A stretch of DNA of 64,000 nucleotides from a bacterium (GCA_016125225.1 WGME01000004.1:62001-126000); one strand, 5' to 3'; positions 20,350 to 28,947 are shown, numbered from the stretch's first letter. The notes: a model not told the origin generated them from the letters alone. A program made the numbers and translations.

Positions 20350-21624
20350 TTAATCCAGCAATTCATGCCGAATCAGGTCGGCATAGCTTTCCCGGCGACG
20401 GATAACGGTGACTTTGCCGCCGTCGACCAGCACTTCACAGCCACGTGGACGCGAATTGTAATTGCTGCTCATGGCGGTGCCGTACGCCCCGGCACTGAAG
20501 ATCGCTACGAGATCACCCCGTTGGACTTCAGGGAAGTAACGATCCTTGGCGAAAGTGTCACCCGATTCGCAAACCGGGCCGACAATATCGACCTTGTCGC
20601 AACCGCTGATTTCACCTTCGAGGTTTTCGGGCATCGCGACACTGGGTTTCACCGGCCAGATGCGGTGGAACGAATCGTACATCGCCGGACGCACGAGATC
20701 GTTCATCGCAGCATCTTGAATAACGAACGTCTTGCCCCCCTCTTGCTTCGTATAGACAACTTTGCCCACGAGGATGCCCGAGTTACCGCAGATGAACCGC
20801 CCCGGTTCGAGTGCCAGCCGACAACCGGCTTCCTTCACGGCCGGGACAATCACCTCGGCATAAGCACTCGCTGGCAGACCTTCATCCTGACGGTAGCTGA
20901 TGCCGAACCCGCCACCGAGGTTGATCCAGTTGATCTCATGACCAGCGGCTCGCAGTCCTTGAACCACATCAATCGCCTTGCGACCGGCGGCTGCATACGG
21001 ATCGGTTGTCAGAATCGGCGAACCGAGGTGCATGTGAATGCCGGTGAGCTTCAGGTTCGGGTCATGCAACACCTTCGCGGCGAGTTCCTGGAACCGCTCG
21101 ATGTCCATGCCGAACTTGTTCCCCTTCTTTCCCGTGGTGGTTTTGCTGTGCGTCTTGGCATCGATATCGGGGTTCAGCCGCAACGCCACCGGAGCCACGA
21201 CACCCATCTCCCCAGCGATGGCCGAGATGGCATCGAGTTCCCCTTCGCTTTCGACATCGAACATCAGAATCTTCGATTCGAGGGCGAAGCGGATTTCGTC
21301 ATCGGTCTTGCCGACCCCGGCGAAGACCACTTTCGTCGTATCCGCCCCGGCCGCTTTCACGCGGTACAACTCACCGCCGGAGACCACATCGAAGCTCGAA
21401 CCCGCTTCGGCCATCGTCTTCAGGATCGACAGATTCGAGTTGGCCTTCACTGAGTAACACAGCACGGGGTCAACATCGGCGAACGCCGTTTGAATCTGCC
21501 GCAGTTGATGCAGCAGGAAGTTCTTCGAATAGATCCAGAGCGGCGTGCCGAACTCGACCGCCAAACGGCTGACGGGGACGTCTTCGCAGTAAAGTTCGTT
21601 ATTGATGTAGGGGAAGGGGTTCAT
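20350..21624 (-). CDS. lysA: Diaminopimelate decarboxylase
   Basis: This 424-residue PLP enzyme converts meso-diaminopimelate to lysine, the last step of lysine synthesis. The PLP lysine is Lys60 in CYSVKANSN. Further family motifs are [39 protein letters not shown] and [14 protein letters not shown], the last carrying the partner-subunit Cys. Length is normal. It is the last gene of a minus-strand run beginning with asd, another enzyme of the same pathway, with a HEPN gene pair in between. Confidence 0.96.
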   Translation of the reverse strand: MNPFPYINNELYCEDVPVSRLAVEFGTPLWIYSKNFLLHQLRQIQTAFADVDPVLCYSVKANSNLSILKTMAEAGSSFDVVSGGELYRVKAAGADTTKVVFAGVGKTDDEIRFALESKILMFDVESEGELDAISAIAGEMGVVAPVALRLNPDIDAKTHSKTTTGKKGNKFGMDIERFQELAAKVLHDPNLKLTGIHMHLGSPILTTDPYAAAGRKAIDVVQGLRAAGHEINWINLGGGFGISYRQDEGLPASAYAEVIVPAVKEAGCRLALEPGRFICGNSGILVGKVVYTKQEGGKTFVIQDAAMNDLVRPAMYDSFHRIWPVKPSVAMPENLEGEISGCDKVDIVGPVCESGDTFAKDRYFPEVQRGDLVAIFSAGAYGTAMSSNYNSRPRGCEVLVDGGKVTVIRRRESYADLIRHELLD

Positions 21625-21686
21625 ATTAAAAGGCTGGCCATTCTGCTCTGAAGTTGTTGATGCCTGGAAATAATAAAAGAGTTCGC

Positions 21687-21998
21687 TTAGGCGGGTTCCG
21701 GGTCTTCAAATTCTCGATTCAACCAGTGGTAGTCGGACTGGGTTTCTTCTCCATCCGCCATACAGAGAACAAAGAGAACCTGCCGTTGTATGGGATCTGG
21801 AAGCTGATCAATCCACGGCTCGACCAGATCGATCCGATCCAGTTTCGGAATCAATCGAAACTGCTCATCGATCAAGCGGACGCGAATCGCCAGTGGTTGA
21901 TACTGATAGGCTTCAACCCGCTCAAAATGTTCGGCGAGTGTTTGCCGGACCAGTTCGGATTCTGCGGTGATCTGGTGGTGGATCTGCCCAATGCTCAT
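21687..21998 (-). CDS. Small protein paired with the HEPN gene
   Basis: This 103-residue protein starts at the ATG at 21998, which overlaps the stop of the HEPN gene in an ATGA arrangement, so the two are translationally linked. A TTG seven codons upstream is also in frame but less likely. The sequence is helical and acidic at the C-terminus ([12 protein letters not shown]), with a middle part [21 protein letters not shown] do not recognise a family. By position it could be a partner or antitoxin of the HEPN protein, or an unrelated translational follower. Confidence 0.65.
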   Translation of the reverse strand: MSIGQIHHQITAESELVRQTLAEHFERVEAYQYQPLAIRVRLIDEQFRLIPKLDRIDLVEPWIDQLPDPIQRQVLFVLCMADGEETQSDYHWLNREFEDPEPA

Positions 21999-22408
21999 GG
22001 AATCTGCTTTCCAGTCCAACTCCAGATTTGCTCGGCCGTTTCAATGACATAGCGACAATCTTTGGCACGCAATCGTCCGGATTGATACCGCAGATCAACA
22101 TACCAGATCGGGATGCAACGTCGAATCCGTTTCAAGAGTTCCAATGGCAGGTTGCAGCCCCGACTGTGGGTCTGAAACAGGAGCCAATCCAGATTATGTG
22201 CCGCCTGACCACGGAATGATTCCATCACCACCTCCTGCCGTCGTGGTGATGGAGTGAAGCTGAGGATGATTGCCTTTAAGGAACATTCAATCCCATATCC
22301 ACCGAGGTAGGTCGCATCGAGTGTTTCCGCCACGGTCAGCAGTACCCGAGCCGCAGCGATGCGTTGCCCCGCAGCTCGGTAGAACGAGAATACCGTGGCA
22401 TCATTCAT
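21995..22408 (-). CDS. HEPN-domain-like protein
   Basis: This 137-residue protein starts at the ATG at 22408, with GGAAC just upstream. Its helical N-terminus (YRAAGQRIAAARVLL) and the family-like segment YLGGYGIECSLKAIILS resemble HEPN domains. RGQAAHNLDWLL gives the R-x4-H pattern (Arg66, His71) found in HEPN ribonucleases. HEPN proteins often act as RNases in toxin-antitoxin or defence modules; others merely bind nucleotidyltransferases. No MNT-type nucleotidyltransferase is adjacent. It lies only 21 bases after asd and overlaps the next gene, so it sits inside the asd-lysA transcription unit. Confidence 0.65.
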   Translation of the reverse strand: MNDATVFSFYRAAGQRIAAARVLLTVAETLDATYLGGYGIECSLKAIILSFTPSPRRQEVVMESFRGQAAHNLDWLLFQTHSRGCNLPLELLKRIRRCIPIWYVDLRYQSGRLRAKDCRYVIETAEQIWSWTGKQIP

Positions 22409-22429
22409 CAAAACGTTCCACTAGTCGGC

Positions 22430-23437
22430 CTAATTCTGATGTTTCGCCAGCAGTTCCGCGATTTGGACGGCATTCGTTGCGGCGCCTTTGCGCAGGTTGT
22501 CGCTGACGCACCAGAAGGTCAGGCCGTTCGGATTCGAGAGATCTTTGCGGATGCGGCCAACGTAGACCATGTCGCAATCGTTCGCCGTGTGAGGCATCGG
22601 GTAACCGCCGAATGTGGGTTCATCGACCACCTTGATGCCAGGGAATTCCGTGAAGAGTTTGCGGGCTTCTTCCGGGCTGACCGGGCAGGCGGTTTCGACC
22701 AGAATGGTTTCGCTGTGGCAGTTCGCGACCGGAATGCGGACACAGGTCGGGCAGACCTGAATGCTCTCGTCGCCGAGGATCTTGCGGGTCTCGTAGACCA
22801 TCTTCAGTTCTTCGCTGGTGTAGCCATCGTCCTTGAAGCTGCCGATTTGCGGGATGGCATTGAACGGAATGGGCGACTTGAACGCCTTCTGTTCGTAGGT
22901 CTTTCCGGCCAGATGGGCTTTGGTCCCTTCAATGAGATCCTCGGTCCCGCTGACCCCAGCCCCACTCACGGCCTGATAGGTGCTGACGACGACGCGCTTC
23001 ACGGTCGCGGCATCGTGCAGCGGCTTCAGGCACATCACCATCTGCGTGGTGGAACAGTTCGGGCTGGCGATGATCCCTTTCGCATTCAGCGCGTCCTGCG
23101 GGTTGATTTCCGGAATGACGAGTGCGACATCAGGCTTCATGCGGAAGAAGCCCGATTCATCGATCACCTTGCAACCGGCGGCGACGGCGTGCGGCAGGAA
23201 CTCCGCGGCAGTTTCATCGGGCGTGGTCGCCACGACAAGATCCACCCCCTGGAATGCCGCCGGGGTCAGTTCTTCGATCGTATATTCGCGGCCCTTGAAC
23301 GTCAGCTTGGAACCGGCGGAGCGTTTGGAAGCGAGGAACCGATACGTTTTGGCGAGATCGGGCCGTTCCTCCAGCAAACGGACCATGATCCGGCCTACGG
23401 CCCCCGTTGCCCCCACCACCGCCATTGTTCCGAACAC
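22430..23437 (-). CDS. asd: Aspartate-semialdehyde dehydrogenase
   Basis: This 335-residue enzyme reduces aspartyl phosphate to aspartate semialdehyde for lysine, diaminopimelate, threonine and methionine synthesis. The NADP-binding GATGAVG is at residues 9-15 and the catalytic Cys128 is in SPNCST. QAVSGAG and the C-terminal GRIRKDLSNPNGLTFWCVSDN are also family-like. The GTG at 23437 follows AAGGA by 8 bases and gives the expected MFGTMAVVGATG start; an ATG four codons in is possible. It leads the minus-strand run asd - HEPN - partner - lysA. Confidence 0.96.
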   Translation of the reverse strand: MFGTMAVVGATGAVGRIMVRLLEERPDLAKTYRFLASKRSAGSKLTFKGREYTIEELTPAAFQGVDLVVATTPDETAAEFLPHAVAAGCKVIDESGFFRMKPDVALVIPEINPQDALNAKGIIASPNCSTTQMVMCLKPLHDAATVKRVVVSTYQAVSGAGVSGTEDLIEGTKAHLAGKTYEQKAFKSPIPFNAIPQIGSFKDDGYTSEELKMVYETRKILGDESIQVCPTCVRIPVANCHSETILVETACPVSPEEARKLFTEFPGIKVVDEPTFGGYPMPHTANDCDMVYVGRIRKDLSNPNGLTFWCVSDNLRKGAATNAVQIAELLAKHQN

Positions 23438-23643
23438 CGTGCAGTTCCTTCGTCCAAGGTTTAAAAAGACCGAATTCTCGCCGAATCAGCGAAACGTGTA
23501 TTGTAGGCAGAGCGAATTCCCGCCCGCAAATGGGAAGTCCAACGGATGGACTACAGAGACCGGTTTCGTGGCGGTATAGTGGTGGATGTGGGGTTTTCCA
23601 TCTCCCCGTGCTCGATGGACCGTTCGTGCTTTGAGTGACATTT

Positions 23644-24945
23644 ATGCGGATTCTCGTGATTGGACAGGGCGGCCGTGAACACGCCCTGGTCTGGAAATTG
23701 AAGCAATCGCCTCAGGTGGAGGTGGTCTACTGTGCCCCCGGCAACGCGGGGACCGGGCTCGATGCGATCAACGTCGACATTGCCGCCACAGACATTCCCC
23801 AACTGCTGAAGTTCGCCCAGAAAGAAAAAATCGACCTCACCGTAGTCGGCCCGGAAGCCCCGCTGGTCGCCGGTTTGGTCGATGAGTTCATTAAGGCGGG
23901 TCTGCGGGTGTTCGGTCCCACCAAGAAAGCCGCCGAACTCGAAGGCAGCAAACGCTTTGCCAAGGAATTGATGCGCAAGGCCGCGGTGCCGACTGCTGAT
24001 TTCCGCATCTTCACCAACGCCGCCGAGGCCATCAGCTACATCGATGAACGGGAAGTCGAACGCGTGGTGGTGAAGGCCGATGGTCTCGCCTCTGGCAAGG
24101 GGGTCGTCGTCTGTTCAACGCGTGAGGAAGCCCGGCAGGCGATCAAACGCATTCTGCTCGAAAAAGAATTCGGCACGGCTGGCGAACGCATCGTCATTGA
24201 GGACCGGCTCGAAGGTCAGGAAGCGAGTCTGCTGGCCTTTGTCGATGGTCATACCATCATTCCGTTGGAAGCCGCTCAGGATCACAAAGCCGCGCACGAT
24301 GGGGACACCGGCCCCAACACCGGCGGCATGGGGGCGTATTCACCCACGCCGGTCATCACGCCCGATCTGATCGATACCGTCGTCGAGAAAGTGCTGATTC
24401 CCACGGTCCATGAGATGCGGAAAGATGGCCGTAACTTCCGTGGCTGCCTCTATGCCGGTCTGATGCTGACCAATCAGGGACCGAAAGTGCTGGAATTCAA
24501 CGTCCGCCTCGGTGATCCTGAAACGCAAGCCGTGCTCATGCGGTTGAAGTCGGACCTGGCGACCGTGCTGTATGCCGCTGCCGATGGCAAGCTTGCCGAC
24601 ATCGAACCGCTGGAATGGGATACCCGCCCGGCGGTGTGCGTGGTGATGGCCGCTGAAGGATACCCCGGCAACTATGCGAAGGGGCAGGTCATCCGTGGTC
24701 TCACCGAAGCCGCCGCCGTCGAAGATGCCAAGGTCTTCCATGCCGGCACCAAACTGAAAGACGATCAGGTGCTGACCGATGGCGGCCGCGTGCTCGGCGT
24801 GACCGCGCTGGGTGAGAATCTCGCTCAAGCCAAGTTGCACGCCTATCAGGCCGTGAAGTGCATCCGCTGGGACGGCGCCTGGTGCCGCAAAGACATCTCC
24901 GATAAAGCCCAGCAGTACGAGTCCCAAAGCGAGCGGGGGGCGTAA
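23644..24945 (+). CDS. purD: Phosphoribosylamine-glycine ligase (GAR synthetase)
   Basis: This 433-residue ATP-grasp enzyme joins glycine to phosphoribosylamine in purine synthesis. It begins with the hallmark RILVIGQGGREHALVWKL and shows TVVGPEAPLVAG, FGPTKKAAELEGSKRFAKEL, VVKADGLASGKGV, NTGGMGAYSP and LEFNVRLGDPETQ. The ATG at 23644 matches the family start better than a GTG three codons earlier. The last few codons and the TAA lie within a REP-like palindrome, so the C-terminal SERGA is encoded by the repeat. purC lies elsewhere in the window (37851), so the purine genes are scattered. Confidence 0.96.
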   Translation: MRILVIGQGGREHALVWKLKQSPQVEVVYCAPGNAGTGLDAINVDIAATDIPQLLKFAQKEKIDLTVVGPEAPLVAGLVDEFIKAGLRVFGPTKKAAELEGSKRFAKELMRKAAVPTADFRIFTNAAEAISYIDEREVERVVVKADGLASGKGVVVCSTREEARQAIKRILLEKEFGTAGERIVIEDRLEGQEASLLAFVDGHTIIPLEAAQDHKAAHDGDTGPNTGGMGAYSPTPVITPDLIDTVVEKVLIPTVHEMRKDGRNFRGCLYAGLMLTNQGPKVLEFNVRLGDPETQAVLMRLKSDLATVLYAAADGKLADIEPLEWDTRPAVCVVMAAEGYPGNYAKGQVIRGLTEAAAVEDAKVFHAGTKLKDDQVLTDGGRVLGVTALGENLAQAKLHAYQAVKCIRWDGAWCRKDISDKAQQYESQSERGA

Positions 24946-24953
24946 GCCCCCTG
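24928..24953 (+). repeat. REP-like GC-rich palindromic element, copy 1
   Basis: A 26-base unit starting AGCGAGCGGGGGGCG and ending GCCCCCTG. Its inner arms GGGGGC / GCCCCC can pair, and the purD stop codon TAA lies between them. It is the reverse complement of copy 2 at 25086-25111 apart from one base. Confidence 0.75.
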
Positions 24954-25122
24954 GATACGGAATGGAATGGCAGGCAGGTAACGAAGTGTCAGAGTGACAT
25001 AGTTCCAGAGGGAAACGACGGGCAAACCATCACTCCTGGAGTTCTTCTGGAACTTTGACACTCTGTGACTCTGGCACACCGCAATCAGGGGGCTCACGCC
25101 CCCCGCTCGCTGAGAGGCTGAC
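24946..25122. repeat. Large imperfect palindromic intergenic region between purD and the glycolate-oxidase-like gene
   Basis: Nearly the whole gap is an imperfect inverted repeat. The outer ends are REP-like copies 1 and 2. Inside them, AGTGTCAGAGTGACATAGTT (from 24985) and its neighbours are matched in reverse by the segment at about 25043-25070 (TTCTGGAACTTTGACACTCT). RNA from this region could fold into one long stem. It may be a small non-autonomous element or a recombined pair of dispersed repeats. Confidence 0.6.
25086..25111 (-). repeat. REP-like GC-rich palindromic element, copy 2
   Basis: Same unit as copy 1 in inverted orientation, beginning CAGGGGGCTCACG and ending GCTCGCT. It lies 11 bases before the ATG at 25123, where it would place a stable hairpin close to the translation start. 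Confidence 0.75.
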
Positions 25123-26556
25123 ATGTCCGAACTCCTCACCCGCCTCACCACCATCGTCGGCAGCGACGGCGTTCTTGCTTCGCCCGATGAACTGCTGGTG
25201 TATGAGTGCGACGGCTATGTTGTCGAAAAGAAGCAGCCCGATGTCGTCGTGTTTCCGACCACCACCAAACAGGTGGTCGAGATTGTCCGTCTCTGCAACG
25301 AATTGAACGTGCCCTTCGTGCCGCGGGGTGCCGGAACGAGCCTCGCCGGGGGCTGCCTCCCCGTCGGTGGCGGCGTGATGATTTCGCTCACGCGGATGAA
25401 ACGTATCCTCGAAATCAATCTCCGCGACCGTTACGCCGTTGTCGAACCTGGCCTCGTCAATGCCCATCTCACGCAGGCCCTCAAGGGGACGGGTTACCAT
25501 TACGCCCCCGACCCTTCGAGCCAGGGGGCGTGCACGATCGGCGGGAACTTCGCCACGAACTCCGGCGGGCCGCACACACTGAAATATGGTGTGACGGTGA
25601 ACCACGTGCTCGGCGTCGAAGTCGTGATGCCCGATGCCACCGTGGTCCAACTCGGCGGACCGACCGAAGACGTGCCGGGTTACGATCTCACCGGGCTCTT
25701 CGTCGGCAGCGAAGGCACGCTCGGCATCTGCACGAAGATGATTGTCCGCCTCACGCGCGATCCGGCCGCCTATCGCACCATGCTCGGCGTCTTTGAAACC
25801 GTCGATGATGCCACGCAGGCCATCAGTGCGATTATCGGCGCGGGGATCGTGCCTGCTGCGCTCGAGATGATGGACCAGGGCATTGTGCAGGCCTTGGAAG
25901 AGGCGTTCCACTTTGGCTTCCCGCTGGATGCCGGGGCCGTGCTCCTCATCGAAGTCGATGGTCTCGAAGTCGCCGTCGATGAAGAAGCTCAGAAAATCAT
26001 CGCATTGTGTACCGAAGCGAAGGCTCGCGAAGTCCGGCAGGCGAATACACCGAAAGAACGGCAACTTCTGTGGAAATGCCGCAAGCAGGCCTTCGGAGCC
26101 ATCGGCCGCCTCAGCCCCAGTTACTGCACGCAGGACGGTGTCGTCCCCCGCACCAAGCTGCCTGGAATCCTGCGGTTCATCATCGATGTTGCCCAGCGGT
26201 ATCAACTGAAGATCGTCAACGTCTTCCACGCGGGCGATGGCAACATTCATCCCATCCTGCTGTTCGATGAACGCGATGCCGATCAGGTGCAGCGGGTGCT
26301 GGAAGCCAGCGACGAGATTCTGAATCGCTGCATCGATCTCGGTGGCAGCGTGACCGGCGAACATGGCATCGGCGTCGAGAAGATCAGCTTCATGAACCGC
26401 TTGTTCTCACCGGCCGACCTCGCCGTGATGCAATCGATCCGCGACTGCTTCAACCCCGACGGTCGCTGCAGCCCCGGCAAGATGCTCCCCACCGCCGCCG
26501 GCTGCGGCAACGAACACATCCCCCGCGCCACCCCCGGCAAACGGGCGATGGCGTGA
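25123..26556 (+). CDS. GlcD-type FAD-linked oxidase (glycolate/D-lactate dehydrogenase family)
   Basis: This 477-residue flavoprotein oxidises a 2-hydroxy acid such as glycolate or D-lactate. The FAD-binding part shows PRGAGTSLAGGCLP, HYAPDPSSQGACTIGGN and NSGGPHTLKYG. The C-terminal catalytic half has VFHAGDGNIHP and GSVTGEHGIGVEK. Length fits GlcD. Neither a GlcE-like subunit nor a GlcF iron-sulfur subunit is adjacent, so the electron acceptor is unclear and the symbol glcD would be only by homology. The REP-like element just upstream might affect its expression. Confidence 0.9.
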   Translation: MSELLTRLTTIVGSDGVLASPDELLVYECDGYVVEKKQPDVVVFPTTTKQVVEIVRLCNELNVPFVPRGAGTSLAGGCLPVGGGVMISLTRMKRILEINLRDRYAVVEPGLVNAHLTQALKGTGYHYAPDPSSQGACTIGGNFATNSGGPHTLKYGVTVNHVLGVEVVMPDATVVQLGGPTEDVPGYDLTGLFVGSEGTLGICTKMIVRLTRDPAAYRTMLGVFETVDDATQAISAIIGAGIVPAALEMMDQGIVQALEEAFHFGFPLDAGAVLLIEVDGLEVAVDEEAQKIIALCTEAKAREVRQANTPKERQLLWKCRKQAFGAIGRLSPSYCTQDGVVPRTKLPGILRFIIDVAQRYQLKIVNVFHAGDGNIHPILLFDERDADQVQRVLEASDEILNRCIDLGGSVTGEHGIGVEKISFMNRLFSPADLAVMQSIRDCFNPDGRCSPGKMLPTAAGCGNEHIPRATPGKRAMA

Positions 26557-26688
26557 GCTTTCTCTCATAAATCACACAACTGAAACGTAGTAAGTCTTCT
26601 CTTCGATTGTCAAATTGGATGTGGATAGGTACCTTGTTGCCCGTGTATCTGCACAAAACGACACATACGACAAGGGGTTGAAACCTAT

Positions 26689-26991
26689 ATGGATGCTGTC
26701 AATCTTTTTGCAGCACTCGGAGGATCAGCCTTTATTATAGCCACTGCAAAATGGTACTTTGACCGTAAGCGATGGGCTGATTACAAGCGATCAGTTCGCC
26801 AATGGACGATAGAACTTATTAAAGTGCAGCATCCAAAAGAGCTTGACGACGACGAGTGGAAAGCGCAGTGTGAGAAATTGCTGGTTGATTCACGGTTTCG
26901 CCCTGCTGAAATAGTTGAGCTTTTGGAGATATCTGTCCTCGTGGCAAAACGGATTGCAATCGAAGCTTTGGAGTCAGGTTCTTACATCTGA
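26689..26991 (+). CDS. Small AT-rich protein with an N-terminal membrane segment
   Basis: This 100-residue protein starts with a hydrophobic helix (LFAALGGSAFIIATAKWYF) followed by a charged, helical cytoplasmic part (DRKRWADYKRSVRQWTIELI; DDDEWKAQCEKLLVDSRF). AAGGGG occurs 11 bases before the ATG. Composition is clearly AT-richer than the GC-rich flanks and is shared with the next gene. No family is recognised. It is likely a recent arrival, paired with the gene at 27027. Confidence 0.55.
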   Translation: MDAVNLFAALGGSAFIIATAKWYFDRKRWADYKRSVRQWTIELIKVQHPKELDDDEWKAQCEKLLVDSRFRPAEIVELLEISVLVAKRIAIEALESGSYI

Positions 26992-27026
26992 TATCTAGTC
27001 AATGAGACATTCCCAAGGAAGGCTGC

Positions 27027-27350
27027 ATGTCTATTCAGAAGCTTGAATCTCAACTTGCAGAAGCTGAGAAACAGAGGTTGCAGAACAGTTTGGTCCGCAA
27101 GCGTCAGCGCGCTGTTTTTGCGTCCTTTACGTGCTTTGTGATTGCGATCGCTTCGCTTTGGCAACCATACTCTGTTTTGCCATTTATCTTTTTTGTAATT
27201 GCTGCGATCAGCGCGTTCTTTTACTTCGACGCAAATGGCCATTTGCACGAAGTTCGTCGTCGGTCGTCATCAACCCTGTTCGCAAATTTTTCACGCCTCA
27301 AACAAGATGAGGTGGCTGTTGACTCTAATAAGCCTCATCAAGTGTTCTAA
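27027..27350 (+). CDS. Small AT-rich protein with two membrane helices
   Basis: This 107-residue protein has a charged coiled-coil-like start (KLESQLAEAEKQRLQ), two closely spaced hydrophobic helices (AVFASFTCFVIAIASLW and LPFIFFVIAAISAFFYF) and a polar tail. A strong AAGGAAGG site lies 5 bases before the ATG. It follows the previous small membrane gene by 35 bases, so they are probably one transcript. It is AT-rich like its neighbour. I cannot assign a function. Confidence 0.6.
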   Translation: MSIQKLESQLAEAEKQRLQNSLVRKRQRAVFASFTCFVIAIASLWQPYSVLPFIFFVIAAISAFFYFDANGHLHEVRRRSSSTLFANFSRLKQDEVAVDSNKPHQVF

Positions 27351-27536
27351 TTTCTGTTGACGAACGATCTGTTAGGCCAAATTGGGTATCGGTTCAGGAA
27401 GAAACTTGAACACACAGGGTAGTCCGACCACAACTGTGCCAGGGTCGCGTAGCGACAAGATATCGCGAGATCGACTCCACTACTTCAACCAGCAGCAGGG
27501 AACGGCAGGTGGGAACATGCCAGACGGAAGTGCCCG

Positions 27537-28370
27537 TTACTTTGCTGCCTTCGAGATTGCCAGCAGTTGCTCGCCGAATTCGCGGGCGCTCCATAGTGAG
27601 CGGCCGATGCCCCAAGCTTTGTCGGTGACCGGTTCGATGTCGATGAAGATCAGGTCTTCCTGATGACGTCGGCTGCGGACGACGATTTCGCCATACGGAT
27701 CGACGATGTAACTGTCGCCGTAGCCGACGCCGCGATGAGGGTCGGTCATGCACTCTTCCGGGCCGAGGGAGACATTGTTGCCGCGGACGAAGTAGACGCT
27801 GTTTTCAACAGCCCGGGCGATGTGGTCGGCTCGTACCTTCATGAAATGGCTGATCAGGCCTTCTTTGCTGATGTAGTTGAAATGCGGCGCGAAGATCACC
27901 TGCGCCCCCTGCAAGGCGAGTAGCCGGGCCGGTTCGATGTAGCCGCCATCAGCACAAATCACCACGCCGAAGGTGAGGCCCTTGTGCTGAAAGACCGGGA
28001 AGTCGCGGCCCTGTTTGTGGAAGGGCATATAGGCGGCACATTTGCTGTAACGGCCGAGGAGATGCCCTTTGTGGATGACCGCCGCGGTGTTGTAAAGGTC
28101 ATCGCCGCGGAGTTCATTGAAGCCGACGATGAACATCGCCTCGAAGCCGCTGGTGCGATCGAGGACCTGCATCATCGACGGAGAATCGATGGCGAAGGCA
28201 TCACGGCGGGCGATGTCGCCGTTGTCGGGGTAACCGGTCAGAAAGCATTCGGGGAAGCAGAGGATGTCGATGCGGTCACGGTCCGCGCGTTCCAACCCTT
28301 GCACCACCTTGGCAAGATTGCCGGTGAAATCGCCGAGTTGCGAATCGAGCTGGCAGTGACCGATACGCAT
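27537..28370 (-). CDS. Nitrilase-superfamily carbon-nitrogen hydrolase
   Basis: This 277-residue cytoplasmic enzyme has the Glu-Lys-Cys triad of the nitrilase superfamily: Glu41 in CFPECFLTGYP, Lys110 in GRYSKCAAYMPF and Cys139 in VVICADGGYIEPAR. Length is typical. Such enzymes hydrolyse amides or nitriles, for example carbamoylated amines or omega-amides. The sequence does not tell which. The gene downstream of it on the plus strand is unrelated. The Dabb gene lies 39 bases upstream on the same strand and may share its promoter. Confidence 0.9.
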   Translation of the reverse strand: MRIGHCQLDSQLGDFTGNLAKVVQGLERADRDRIDILCFPECFLTGYPDNGDIARRDAFAIDSPSMMQVLDRTSGFEAMFIVGFNELRGDDLYNTAAVIHKGHLLGRYSKCAAYMPFHKQGRDFPVFQHKGLTFGVVICADGGYIEPARLLALQGAQVIFAPHFNYISKEGLISHFMKVRADHIARAVENSVYFVRGNNVSLGPEECMTDPHRGVGYGDSYIVDPYGEIVVRSRRHQEDLIFIDIEPVTDKAWGIGRSLWSAREFGEQLLAISKAAK

Positions 28371-28409
28371 GGTGATCCCTTGCTGGCGCTGCGGGCTGAT
28401 GGAAGCGCG

Positions 28410-28814
28410 CTACTTCGCGGGAGCCCAGTAATCGAAGACGAGAACTTTTTCACGGCGGTCTTTGACGACTTGCACGTAAGCATCATGAGCCGGGTGCTTG
28501 AGGTAAGTCGCAAGCCCGGCTTCATTGGCGAAGGTGACCTGGAACGCGTAGGTCATGCCTTCCGACTTGCCTTCCGTGCTGACATTCGGGCCGTGCTCGA
28601 AACCGATGATCGTATCGACCTGCTGCGGCAACCCCGCAAAGGCATCGATCACCTTCTGGACTTCGGATTCCGGCAGCCCGTCTTTGAATTTGTAGAGGAC
28701 GATGTGCCTCAGGACTTTGTCGCTTGGACTTGCTGCTTGTGTCGATGGTGTGACGGTCTGCATGACGATGGCCCCTGCCACGATGCCAACGAAGAGTGTC
28801 AAGATGGTGCGCAT
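28410..28814 (-). CDS. Exported Dabb (stress-responsive A/B barrel) domain protein
   Basis: This 134-residue protein starts at the ATG at 28814, with AAGGA 8 bases upstream. It has a signal peptide (TILTLFVGIVAGAIVMQTV...STQA). The mature part is a Dabb ferredoxin-like barrel: VLRHIVLYKFKDGLPESEV, FAGLPQQVDTIIGFEHGPNV, YAFQVTFANEAGLATYLKHP and HDAYVQVV. The frame is open upstream, but the signal peptide defines the start. Dabb proteins are small dimeric barrels; few have a known reaction. Confidence 0.85.
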   Translation of the reverse strand: MRTILTLFVGIVAGAIVMQTVTPSTQAASPSDKVLRHIVLYKFKDGLPESEVQKVIDAFAGLPQQVDTIIGFEHGPNVSTEGKSEGMTYAFQVTFANEAGLATYLKHPAHDAYVQVVKDRREKVLVFDYWAPAK

Positions 28815-28921
28815 GGAAGGGTTCCTTCTAAGGTCGGCGGATAATTCCCATCCATTGTGCGGCAGGAGCGTGCCCGGCACAACGCTAATGCGATGCGCAC
28901 CATGTTCGCAGGTGAACCAAT

Positions 28922-28947
28922 CAGCGGGCTGACACCCGCCGCTCGCT
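28922..28947 (-). repeat. REP-like GC-rich palindromic element, copy 3 (variant)
   Basis: A variant of the 24928 and 25086 elements with the same GCTCGCT end and a CAGCGGGCTGACACC start, in the orientation of copy 2. It lies 12 bases beyond the fur stop codon, so again at a gene end. Confidence 0.65.

Noticed and set aside
20347-21453. Long open frame on the plus strand opposite lysA (368 codons)
   Set aside because: The minus strand encodes a complete LysA with all catalytic motifs. The antisense frame has no recognisable domain and is a product of GC-rich codon use.
22364-23464. Long open frame on the plus strand opposite asd (366 codons)
   Set aside because: asd on the minus strand is complete and has its catalytic Cys. 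The plus-strand frame is low in any family signal.
25030-26364. Long open frame on the minus strand opposite the FAD oxidase (444 codons)
   Set aside because: The plus strand is a full GlcD-type protein. The antisense translation has the His/Asp/Arg-rich look of reversed codons.
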